This document shows, piece by piece, positions 32,783-42,700 of a stretch of DNA of 64,000 nucleotides. The stretch is from contig JAPLTG010000032.1 in NCBI GenBank assembly GCA_026398255.1, forward strand, positions 186,001 to 250,000, given 5' to 3'. Each line of letters starts with the position of its first letter. The stretch's first letter is position 1. The position numbers and the translations under genes were made by a program. The notes beneath the pieces were generated by a model, which did not search any database, had not been told where the DNA came from, and was given only the letters and a program-made list of their open reading frames with translations. This DNA comes from Verrucomicrobiota bacterium. Its GTDB lineage: Bacteria; Verrucomicrobiota; Verrucomicrobiia; Chthoniobacterales; Terrimicrobiaceae.

Positions 32783-33595
32783 ATGATTCGATTTGCGACA
32801 TTTTTAGCCTGTTTTCTAGCTGTCCATTTTTGCCTGGCGGAGGCTCCTCTAGGAAAAACGGAATACCAAGCGGGAGTGGAGCTTTTGAAGGCTGGTGATG
32901 AGGTTTCGGCTTTTGATCAATTCAAAAAAGCCATGGGCTCGGGGTATCCGGATGCCTTCAGTGCGGCCGGTTTTTTTTATGCAAACGGACGGGGCGGTGT
33001 TGATAAGGATGAAGCCAAAGCTCTCGATTTTTTTTTGGGTTCGCAGGCAGCCCAAGTAAATTTGGCTAGGTTTTATTTGGAGGGGCGTGGCGTGGAGGCC
33101 GATAGAGAGAAAGGTCTCGCTTTGATGGAGTCTGCTGCTTCTACGGGGTCAGAAGATGCCCATGCATCTCTCGCAGAGATTTATTTTCTGGGTCTCTACG
33201 ATCCGGAGTCCAAGCCCAATTTTGAAAAAGCCCTTCCACATGTGGAAGCGAGTGCGAATGGTGGTAACCCTTCAGCAACCAATATGCTGGGGGTGATGTA
33301 TCGTGAGGGACATGCTGTGGAGGTGGATCCAAAAAAAGCAGAGGAGCTGTTTCGCCAGGCAGCGCGGAAAGGAAATTTCAAGGCGCAAAGCAATCTTGGG
33401 CATTTGCTCGATCCTTCATCAAAAAAACGCTCGCGCCGACTTGAGGCGGTGGCTTGGTTGTCTCTTGCTGCCGATCAAGGGGAGCCGCTTGCCGTATACA
33501 AAATGAATGAGTTGCGCGTTTACTTGCCTTCCAAGGAACTTGAGGCAGCCAATCAGTTGGCCGAAAAACTCAGAGCGGAAATCGCCGCTGATTGA
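32783..33595 (+). CDS. Secreted Sel1-repeat (TPR-like) protein
   Basis: 270 residues with a signal peptide (LACFLAVHFCLAEA) and a series of Sel1-like repeats of about 36 residues, e.g. AAGFFYANGRGGVDKDEAKALDFF, LARFYLEGRGVEADREKGLALME and LGVMYREGHAVEVDPKKAEELFRQAA. Such alpha-solenoids mediate protein contacts in the periplasm. It is divergent from pstS across the Pho-box-like site. ATG 32783 is preferred over GTG 32780; the two differ by one residue. Confidence 0.85.
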   Translation: MIRFATFLACFLAVHFCLAEAPLGKTEYQAGVELLKAGDEVSAFDQFKKAMGSGYPDAFSAAGFFYANGRGGVDKDEAKALDFFLGSQAAQVNLARFYLEGRGVEADREKGLALMESAASTGSEDAHASLAEIYFLGLYDPESKPNFEKALPHVEASANGGNPSATNMLGVMYREGHAVEVDPKKAEELFRQAARKGNFKAQSNLGHLLDPSSKKRSRRLEAVAWLSLAADQGEPLAVYKMNELRVYLPSKELEAANQLAEKLRAEIAAD

Positions 33596-33611
33596 GCTTT
33601 TCAAGGCCAGG

Positions 33612-34136
33612 CTACTGATTTGTTTTCCAGTCTGTTCTGGCGTCTTCCGCAGAGAGATTCAAGGCTTCGAGGTAGGCTTCTTGCCCAAACAGGGCCTGAT
33701 AGCGTTCGTCGGACTTTGATCTGGCGTTTTCCCAGGCGTCCTCGGGAGTAAGCCCTTTGCGCGATTCCGTTCCATACTCCTCCTGAAATTCTTTTTCGAG
33801 CGATAGGAGTAATTCTTTCACCCCTTCGCTGTCTTCTGGGTTGCCTTCATCCATAAATGCCGCTGGTAGCTTGGCTCCTTGCGGGATCGAAATTTGGAGT
33901 TCCGCATCTGAGGAGTGAATATCCGATTTTTGGATGGGTCCCGAAGGTTGCTCTAAAGGTTTCGCATTATTTTTTTCAGAAAATCCGAAGTCGCTTTGGC
34001 GTTTTTTTATTTTCGTTTCGTATTCTTGGTAAGAATTTAAAGAAAGATTATTGCTTGAGGGGACGAGTAAAAAGACTGCGAATCCCAAGACGATTATCGC
34101 AAGTGCCAAATAGGTTCTTTTTCTGATTAGAAGCAT
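33612..34136 (-). CDS. Hypothetical membrane-anchored protein
   Basis: 174 residues; I do not recognise a family. There is one N-terminal membrane helix (LALAIIVLGFAVFLLVP, about residues 10-27), then a soluble, charged, largely helical region rich in Glu, Asp and Ser. The base composition is AT-richer than most neighbours. It converges on the Sel1 gene with 16 bases between the stops and lies between the two phosphate-binding genes. Confidence 0.7.
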   Translation of the reverse strand: MLLIRKRTYLALAIIVLGFAVFLLVPSSNNLSLNSYQEYETKIKKRQSDFGFSEKNNAKPLEQPSGPIQKSDIHSSDAELQISIPQGAKLPAAFMDEGNPEDSEGVKELLLSLEKEFQEEYGTESRKGLTPEDAWENARSKSDERYQALFGQEAYLEALNLSAEDARTDWKTNQ

Positions 34137-34217
34137 AGGGGCAGACCGCTTGCCATTATTCGAATTTTGAAATCAACAATGGCACTTTTGAGATTAAAAA
34201 ATCAACCAGCTTTAACG

Positions 34218-34253
34218 AAAAAAAAAGACTGGCACTGCAAGGCAGTGCCAGTC
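34218..34253 (-). terminator. Intrinsic terminator of the pstS-like gene
   Basis: A perfect 12-bp stem GACTGGCACTGC (34227-34238) / GCAGTGCCAGTC (34242-34253) with a 3-base loop, followed on the minus strand by nine T residues. Confidence 0.92.
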
Positions 34254-34276
34254 CGATTTTAAACTATTGAATTGTA

Positions 34277-35521
34277 TTATTTGGGGGCAATTACGCTTCC
34301 ATCTGTGGTGCGGGTCACTTTGAAGGAAGAATCATTCGCGACACCGGCAGATCCCAGATTGGAAGGAATAGTTGATACGAGCTTGTCGTAAACAACTTTA
34401 TTATTTCCTGTTAAGGTGCCTTTGGTGAAAAGATTTTCAAAATTCCAAGCAGAGTATTTGCCAAGGCGAATCTTGTTACGATCGGCTTCGGAGAAAGATC
34501 CCGCTGCAACACCTTCCAACTTCTCGCCATTGTAGGAAAGCACGCGGCCGCCGGTGCCGGAATTGTAGGCGGTAATTGCATCGGATGTGCCCAACCAGCT
34601 AACGATGTTAAAATCTCCGGAAGAAGGAAGCCTCATCCAGGTGGCGATTGTTCCACCGCTCTGGTAACCACCGTTTCCGATTACTGCTTTCTTTGCAAAA
34701 TCAGTTGAAAGAACATAACCAGGGTAGGTGGTCGAATTCGCAGTGATTGGTGCTAATACTGGAGTCGCGAGATCTGTGATGCTGGTAGTTGCGTTGATCA
34801 CATATTGTTTCACAGCGTTCGCCGCTCCATGACCGACCTCCGATAAGAAGGCAACTCGCGTTCCTGAACCATCATTTCTTCCTGTTACATATATCGTTCC
34901 GTTGGAGGTCGTGTTACCGGTCAGCATCGACTCGGGAATTGTTCCGTTGGAGAGAAGACGGCGCAGTTGAAGGTTGGTGATATTTGTGATCTCTGCCTCG
35001 GCTCCTTTATTGATGACTGGAGCAAAAGCGATCACGCCAACAGGTCCTCCGCCCAGTTTAGGAGATTTATAGGGTGTGTTCAATTGAGCAACATCGGAGA
35101 AAGCCATGACGGCTGTTCTTAGGCCTGTGGTTGTCGCAGTGACATTAGCAGTCACCCCTGTGCCTACCGATGCTTCTGGAATAAAGGTGTCGGGTGTGGC
35201 TTTGGAGCTGGCCAATGAGCGAACGCCTTCCACAGAACCTGTCCAGCTTACGCGAATAACAGTTGTGCCTGTAATGCCGGGAAATGTTCCCTTGTAGGTT
35301 GCGCGGCTGGCGCTGGTGGGCGTGCTGGCGTGATTGTGGGAGTAATTCCAGGTCGTGCCGAGAGCGCCAGATTCAGTGAATGCTGCCACGATTGAGTTAT
35401 GAGCCGCAGAGCGAAACGCAGTCGCTCCTACGATATCAATCGTTGTTTGAGCCTGGGCGGTGAGGCCAAGCCCGAGGGCCGCCGCGCCGATCAGCAGTGA
35501 TTTGGTTTGGATTTTAAACAT
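34277..35521 (-). CDS. Secreted PstS-like (PBP-superfamily) substrate-binding protein
   Basis: 414 residues with a signal peptide (LGLGLTAQAQ). Fold-diagnostic segments are IDIVGATAFRSAAHNSIVAAF (opening strand and phosphate-type loop), AVMAFSDVAQ and YVTGRNDGSGTRVAFLSEVG, the last resembling the GRxxGSGT loop of PstS. It is longer and more Ser/Thr-rich than classical PstS, which suggests exposure outside the cell. A Pho-box-like site lies 107 bases upstream and a strong terminator follows. Phosphate or phosphorylated compounds are the likely ligand, by motif and context. Confidence 0.82.
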   Translation of the reverse strand: MFKIQTKSLLIGAAALGLGLTAQAQTTIDIVGATAFRSAAHNSIVAAFTESGALGTTWNYSHNHASTPTSASRATYKGTFPGITGTTVIRVSWTGSVEGVRSLASSKATPDTFIPEASVGTGVTANVTATTTGLRTAVMAFSDVAQLNTPYKSPKLGGGPVGVIAFAPVINKGAEAEITNITNLQLRRLLSNGTIPESMLTGNTTSNGTIYVTGRNDGSGTRVAFLSEVGHGAANAVKQYVINATTSITDLATPVLAPITANSTTYPGYVLSTDFAKKAVIGNGGYQSGGTIATWMRLPSSGDFNIVSWLGTSDAITAYNSGTGGRVLSYNGEKLEGVAAGSFSEADRNKIRLGKYSAWNFENLFTKGTLTGNNKVVYDKLVSTIPSNLGSAGVANDSSFKVTRTTDGSVIAPK

Positions 35522-35627
35522 GAGATGTCTTGGAATTGATTTATGGATTTGTGATGCGCCACACGGTGAATCCGAGTGATTGCGGTCCGAAAATCGCGGG
35601 GGCGGTAACGATCTGCGAGGGGTTTAG

Positions 35628-35645
35628 TGTCACAATTTCGTAACA
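35628..35645. promoter_or_regulatory. Pho-box-like site upstream of the pstS-like gene
   Basis: TGTCACA-ATTT-CGTAACA, the same two-unit, 11-base-period pattern as at 32717-32734 and 55992-56009. It lies 107 bases before the start at 35521 and 65 bases beyond the stop of the giant adhesin. Confidence 0.72.
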
Positions 35646-35709
35646 CTATACTATTTTAGAAATGCTCGATCTGCCTTGTTGAGCGGCTCTGGCAAAGGCC
35701 TGAGCGTTT

Positions 35710-36708
35710 TTAGCCTGCGTCCTGCTCTTCCTCTTCTGCAGAGTCACCGCCGCCGTAGCCGAGGACTTCCACGGTGATTAGTGATGGTTTTTCCTCGGTT
35801 GTCTCAGGGCGTTCCTGAGCCTGATTGGCCATGCTCTGCGCGGCGGAGGAAGAGGCTGCAGTGCTGCTCGACGCGGACGGGGCAACCGAGACCGGGGCTG
35901 CTGCTGCGGGTGCCGAGGAAGGGACGCCGGCTGAGGTTCCGCCAGTGGAAATGTTATCGGCATTGATCACGGAGACGGCAGCGATATTCAAGTTTCCTGT
36001 GCTTTGGATGCCGGCGTCTCCCGCATCCACGGTTCCTTCGGGAGCGAGGAGGTAGACATTGCCAGGTTCGACATCCTCGACAGCGGCGAGAACGCCGATG
36101 CCACCGCCTGTGGCTAGGCCGCCGAGGTCGGTTTTCACATCCGCGCTGGGTGAGTCGATGACGACACGGGTGGGAGGAGCTGTGACGACGGTTTTAGGGG
36201 ATGTGCCCGCAGCGATGTCGCCCGTGGTGGACCAGATCGTCATATCGCCTCCGCGAAGCGTGAAGATACGGGCGCGACCGATATCCACATCGCCATCTGT
36301 GAGAATAGAGACTCCGCCACCAAACTCCGTGACGATGCCCGGTGGCGTAAGAGGATTTCCAAAAATGTCCGAGGCCATGGTGAGGCCGCCGCGCGGAGCA
36401 GCCAAAGCGATCGAACCCCCGCTCACAGTCCGGATGTCACGCGAGCGGGTGAAAATGTCGCCTGTCCCATCGAGTGCCGCAAAGACAGTCTCCACGGCCT
36501 CCAAAGCGGGTTCGTAGCTGGAAGTCTCTGGATACGCTTCGCCTGTGGCCGCGATAATGGAATACAGGGTTTGCAAACCAGCGATCGCGATGTGCTCTGG
36601 ATCGTCAGAGAGCGGTTCCACTATTGAGCCGCTCGGGGCGATGGCTTCGAGATTCTCAAAATCCAAATTGCTACCAGCGAGGCCGAGAGCCGGAGCGCCC
36701 CCCGCCCC
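35710..36708 (-). CDS. C-terminal part of the TpsA adhesin, out of frame with the main part
   Basis: About 330 codons continue the adhesin without a start of their own: PALGLAGSNLDFENLEAIAPSG, then beta-solenoid-like segments (GGLTMASDIFGNPLTPPG, VNSGDVDIGRARIFTLRGGD-type repeats) and a Ser/Ala/Pro-rich then acidic tail ending ITVEVLGYGGGDSAEEEEQ. The frame differs by one base from the upstream part. Removing one G from the G6 tract at 36698-36703 joins the two into one protein of about 3,896 residues. Either the tract is phase variable, the gene is truncated, or one base is miscalled. Confidence 0.75.
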   Translation of the reverse strand, partial: GAGGAPALGLAGSNLDFENLEAIAPSGSIVEPLSDDPEHIAIAGLQTLYSIIAATGEAYPETSSYEPALEAVETVFAALDGTGDIFTRSRDIRTVSGGSIALAAPRGGLTMASDIFGNPLTPPGIVTEFGGGVSILTDGDVDIGRARIFTLRGGDMTIWSTTGDIAAGTSPKTVVTAPPTRVVIDSPSADVKTDLGGLATGGGIGVLAAVEDVEPGNVYLLAPEGTVDAGDAGIQSTGNLNIAAVSVINADNISTGGTSAGVPSSAPAAAAPVSVAPSASSSTAASSSAAQSMANQAQERPETTEEKPSLITVEVLGYGGGDSAEEEEQDAG

Positions 36709-39700
36709 ACCTATGCAGCGAAATGATCGAGGCGCCTTCAAATGGCAGGTTGGGATTGCGGGAATTGCCGATGCTGATGATGCCCGTGCCGGTGCCATCG
36801 GACAGATTTTCTCCCGTGCCGAGATCCAGATTCGCGCCAGCCAAGACCTCAAGGAATCCCGGGCCTGAAATCTGGATGTCACCGGCAAGCGCAGTCACTG
36901 CTTTGTTATTCGCTGTGATGCGTGGTGCATCGAGAACGACATTTCCGGCGAGAATGTTCGATGCCTCGGTGCGAAGTGTCGCTGCTTCGTTGTAGGGGAT
37001 GATGTCGCCTGCCGCCGAGACGATGGAGATATCGTTGGCATCAAGATTCTGGAGGTAAAATGCCACATCGGAGATCGAACCTCCGCTGGTGATTTTTGAG
37101 AACTTGGGCGCGTAGAGGACGAGGCCGGAGATATCGCCGTTGCCTGTGTAAACTCGGACGGGTTCGGTGTCGCCCGCATGGAGTAGCGAGTCTCCATGTC
37201 GAAGCCTCTTCAGATCGATAGCCGCATCGTTGCCAGCATAGGAGCCGGTTTCGCCAAGGGCTTTGTCGATGTTTGCGAGGAAGTTTGCGGAGGACTCGTA
37301 AAGGACGCCCGATTCACCTGCATATCCGTAGTAGCTGAGAGGAGCGGTTGTTCCTGGTATTGCGGCGGGATTGGCGTCCGAGAGGTTGATAGTCGAGGAA
37401 ATCCACCCCATGAGCGAGTAGAGATTGCCCGCTTCGTCCTGAAACTCCGTTTTGCCTGCAGGTTGAAGGCCATTAACCGATTCCGCCGCGACGATTTCAA
37501 GATTCCCACGCGAGGCAGGAGAAAGGATTAGGGATCCAATAGTGTTCACACTTCCAGCAAAGGCACCAACTTTCAGCGTCGGAGGAATGAGATTCATCAC
37601 ACTGCCGAAGCCCTCGAGCGTGGATTCCGAGAGTCGTGTCCAAGGCTGCGAGTTTGAAGAATAAATATCCGCGCCTTCGACATTGAAGAGGTTCTGCTGC
37701 TGGATCCAAGCGGTGAGGATCGGTTTTGCTCCGAACTCCAAGGGCAGGATTGTGGATGACCGGAAGGTGACATCGCCGCCGAGCGACTTCACATCCACGC
37801 TGGAGTCTGGAGAGAAGGTGCTGAAGTAGGATTTATACCAGAACTTGTTTCCCAACCCAGCCGGCATGAGGAAGGCGTTGGCGATTGGGCCGAGCAGGAT
37901 GTCTTGTTTTGCGGAAACCTCGAACGAACCCTTGCCAACAAAGAGAGCCGTGGGCAGCCAGGTTTCTGGCAGGAAAATTTCCGGCTCGGTGCTGGTCAAC
38001 AAAGACTCGCTGTAGGCACCGAGTGCTCCCAATAGTCCCAAAGAGGGCGAGCGGGCCGCATTCGTCTTCACCTCGCCACCGGCCTGCAAGATGCCTTGTC
38101 CACGCTCGGCGTAGTAGAGGCCTCCATCAATATTTCTGCCGGCTTCGATCTTCAAATCGCCACCACCGAACTCGATGAGATTTGCTAAGTCGGGTGCTAG
38201 ATTTTCCTCGGCACCAATTCCAGCCATGCGGGCATTGGTGGGGGAGACTGCATCGGCATTGACGATGTCGTTTTTCGCGACAAGCGCGATGTCACCGCCA
38301 GCGAGGGTTCCAAAGCCTTGGAAGAAGTTGCTGTAATCGATCCACCAAGCGGTGGAAGCGGAGGAGTCCACGATTGTATCGCCATTACTGTCTTGGAATT
38401 CGATCGCACCGAATTTGCCTGTCGCGGGATCGACATGGCCGCGGCGATACAGCCAGTTAGAAGTGAACTGGTGGCTGGAATCCGGAATGATCGAGATGTT
38501 GTCTTCGGAGTCTGTGAACTGAGTCACCCTGGCAATGTCGTTACCCGCGAAAATTTGAAGGTTGCCACCTGCCATGGCCCACTGAGGTGTAAATGCTTGA
38601 GAAGGGCGGCCCATAGATCCCTGCTCAGGATGCGAGGTTGGGTCGAAAGCCACAATCGGTGTGGAAAAATCCCCGTCTGCAAGAACCCTCGTTGCATCGG
38701 GAACCGCAACGCCTGCCGTGTAGATGGTGGCAAATTGGTTCCGGAGCTGGACATCCCGTCCGGCATTGACCTCGATATCCCCGGTGCCGGTGCGAACGAC
38801 CTCATAGCGTGTTCCCTTGTCTTTGAGGAGACCTGTTCCCTCGGTAATGACATTGCCCTCTTCGTCGTAGGTTCCCTCATCGATTTCGGTGAGGTTGATG
38901 CGGAGATGGTTTGCCGTGGTTGCATATTGTCCAGCACCAGCATCAACTTGCGGAACATCGGGGTTTGTATCGGGGTTGTTTGAGTTCGCAACGGCTGGAT
39001 AAAACTCTCCTACAACCACAGAGCCTTTGCCTTCCTCTAGGAGGTCTTCGGATAAGATGGATTTCGCGTTGGCCGAAGCCAAATCCGATCCTGCAGTGAT
39101 TGTGTAGCTCCAGGATTGGAAGTTGGTCGGAAGGTTCGAATTGATCGTCTGGAGTTGTGCCAACCATAGTCGCGAGTGGCCGTTTTCCTCGAAGCTCAAG
39201 TTGTTGGTGTAGATAGCCGGGTCTTCCGCGCCAGGCTGGACCGAAACAAAACCGTCGCTGAGGGAGTTGTTAAAAACGATGTCTCCCGAGGCGCGTAGGG
39301 TGAGAAGGCCCGGAGCGTTTTTGCTGCCGTAACGCATTGCGGAGAGATCCCAATCGGCGGCGCTTTTGCCTTCGATATCGTCCGAGCCCGTGGGATTCGC
39401 GAGGCCGAGAGTCAGGTCGCCTGTCCTATTGATGATTTCAAAACCTGGCGCAACCACGGTTTGGGCGGAGAGGTCATCACTTCTGCCAGCGAGCAAGCGG
39501 GATTGGATAGTGGCTTCGTTGGTCATGAAGCTCTGGGCGTCTGCGTGGATGGCATCGCGCAGGGCGATATTCATTACTCCCCCCAGTGCCGTTCGGTCGA
39601 ATAGACGGTAACCCTCGAAAATAATGGCCGATGCCCCCTCGATCGTGCCGGCGAGAGGATCGATCAAAAGATCAGTGTTGCCATCGTTCCTCGGAGCGCG

Positions 39701-42700
39701 GAGATGGAGTCTGCCTTGGAATTTACCCAGCGAGGCGCTGCTGCCGGTATCAAGGTAGCCACCAGCGACATAGTCATCTACGCCAAGAAGAATTTGGGAT
39801 CCGGCTCGAATGGAAAGCAGTGCCGTAGGATCGATGGCGCCATTGATTTGCGAACCGGCAAACAGCTCAACCATCCCACCTTTGCCTGCGGAGTTGAAAT
39901 TTTCCCCCTCCACGGAAAGGAGGGCCGATTCCGCGAGTGTCAGGCTGCCAGAGGCTGCCAGCGAAATTGTTCCGCCGGTTTTTCCGGACGCGTCGATCCC
40001 TGCAGAAACCCTAATGGATCCGGCATCCGTGCTAAGTCGGAACTCTCTTGATGTGACTTGCTGATCCACCAAAACATCGCCGGATCGAACGCGAAGGCTT
40101 CTCAGCTCATTAAAGCCGCCATCTTCCAGAGGGGTGTTGATCTCCGCAAAATCACCGGTCGTTCCGACATCAAGAATGAACGATCCTCCTTTGAATCCTG
40201 TCGCCGATTGGCCGAGCAGGGTTCCTTGATTGGTGAACGATCCAGCGCTTGCGGTGATCTCCAGAGTTCCCGCGCGACCCCCGTCATCATCTCCCTTGAC
40301 CGAGAGACTCGATCCTTCGGTGAGCAGGATGTCGCCGTTGTCCGAAGTGATGCGGATGTTACCTGCGTCAGCAAACTTTACGACATCGTAGAAGGTTCGT
40401 GAGCTGCCGGCCACGCTCAAAGCCGAGCTGATGGTGACATCCCCGTTCTTGGCGCGGATATCGAGTTCGCCGCTCGGAAGTGTGATTTCGGAGCCAATGG
40501 TGACGGAGCTACCGAAGAGGGAGAGTTTGGCGCCGAGTTCGCTGGCCACATCGCCCGCTGCCTCGGAGTAATTGATATTGAGGCTGCCATCGGACTCGAT
40601 GAGGTAATCGGAGAGCCGGAATGAGGCGATGGTGGGCGTGAGAAAATCCAAGTCACCAGTTCCACGCAGTGTGCCGCTATTGGTTATGATCGTTCCCTTC
40701 TCGGACTCAAATCGGGCAAGATCGTAGCCCGCGACAGTGAACTCTCCCTTGCCAAGTCGAAGGTGATTCGATTGGAAGGAAATCTGTCCCGCCCGGGAGG
40801 TCTCGGCAGGCGCAGCGACCGCATTCGGGTTCGAGAGCAGCAGGTTTTTTGCTTTAACCGCAACCTCACCGCCGTTGCCGAGAATGCCGCCGGATTCAAG
40901 CGAGAGGGTGGTGAGATTTTCCGAACCAAGTATTCCCGAGCCAGCGATTGTGAGGGAAGAATAGGCTTTGAGGGTTAGTGAATCGGATTGGTTTAACAGG
41001 TCTAAAAAACCGCCGCCGAGTCGGAGAATATCGGCATTGTCGGGTTCGGTTCCCTCGAGATCCACGAGCAGGGTTCCTGAACCAATCGAAATCCGGCGTG
41101 AGTCGATGAGTGCTGATTCAGAAATCAAAGCGCGACGGGAAGAGTCCAGCGAGATCGAACCTCCGGAGAGCGCGACATCGTCTCCGATGGTGAGAGAGGC
41201 TTCATTTTCCTCAATGCTGCCAGTTCTGCTTAGGCTGGAGGAGTTATTGGCGTCCACACGAACGAAAGCACTCGAGCCCTCTGTCGTGAGGTCGCGGGGT
41301 GCGGAGGAGGGGTTCTTAGTTTGGATAGAGCTACCCGCGCCAAGGGTGAGACTGTTTTTTGCTGCAAGAATAATGTCGCTGCCTTCCAGAACAGCCCCGT
41401 CCAGCAAGAGGGAATCGGCTTTGACATCCACCCGTGTGCCGGAAGCGGTTCTTACGCGTTGGCCACCTACCAGCAAGCTTTCCGCTTTCCAGGAATTCAG
41501 AATGGCGGCATTCAGGAAAACCTCCGAGGCCGCCTCTGGATCATTGCCAATCGTGATTCCCGCCAGGCTGCTAATGTCGATCGCTGCGCCCTTGCCCCCG
41601 GCGGAAGCGGTTTGCACCTGACCGAGAAGGGAAAGGGTGCTTTCGCCGTGGATGGAAAGTGAGCCGGAGTCCATCGGCAATGGTTGATTAACGCTGGTGC
41701 GCGCAGCGGCAGCGGCGGATTTAATGAAATCATTCGCAGAGTAAACGGCATATTCCGCGCGATTCGCCAAAACATCGGGAGAGAGGATTTCGTAGCTGCT
41801 CCGCATTGGTGTCGCTTGATCCGGCTTCGTGAAGAAATTCGAACGATAACCGGAGGCGAAGGACGCTCCCTCGGCATTTACGAATCCTGCAGATTTGGAT
41901 GAGGTCGGCGTAACAAGTCGCGCACCCGGCAGCAAAGCGTAGCGTCGCGGCAGCAGGGTGTAAGTGCCCGCCGGAAGGCCATAACCACTGTCGAGAGTGA
42001 TTCGGTCACCAATTTTCAAGCCCGAGGTGTAGCCAATGTCTCCTCCCAGAGAACTGGCGTAGTCGCTGGAATTGAAGAGCGCGTAGGGCGCAAGAGGAGC
42101 TTTGAACCCAGGAATGACGGCGAAAGACTCGGGCACTTCCACCCAATAGGCCGTGCGACCCGGAGTCGGGATGCTCCCGTTAAAATCCTGAGGACTTAGG
42201 GCCATTCGTGCCGAGTATTGCCGTGCATTGTGTGAAACCAGATCACCCGCCGAGTAGTCCGCTCCCGAGTTCCATGCCACCGGGCTGCCAAGAATATCCA
42301 CGCTGCCACCGGTTCCGGAGACCCAGCGGTAGGCCATCAAATCCCCGCCGCCGCGAAGGTCGATAAGCGAGCCAGCCTCTTGATTGATTCCCTGTCCGGA
42401 GACAGTGATTGTCTTTTCAGGCATGCCGGTTGAGGTAACATTCACGCCCCGAGGATCGACCCAGGTATTTCCGTCAGGGCTTATTCCAAATGGGATTACA
42501 ACTCCTTGGCCGGTTGCGGGATCAATGGCCGAGACTGATGTGGTGCTGCCAGCAAGAAGGTTGATTTCAGAGGCAACCGGAGTGGCCGTTTCCGCACCTG
42601 CGACTTGGTTCACCGGGCCGTCGATATCCTCGGTCGCTGTGTTCAAGTCAGAGCCATCCCATCCCAGAGTGATCGAGCCGAATGGTGCGCGCAGGGTTCC

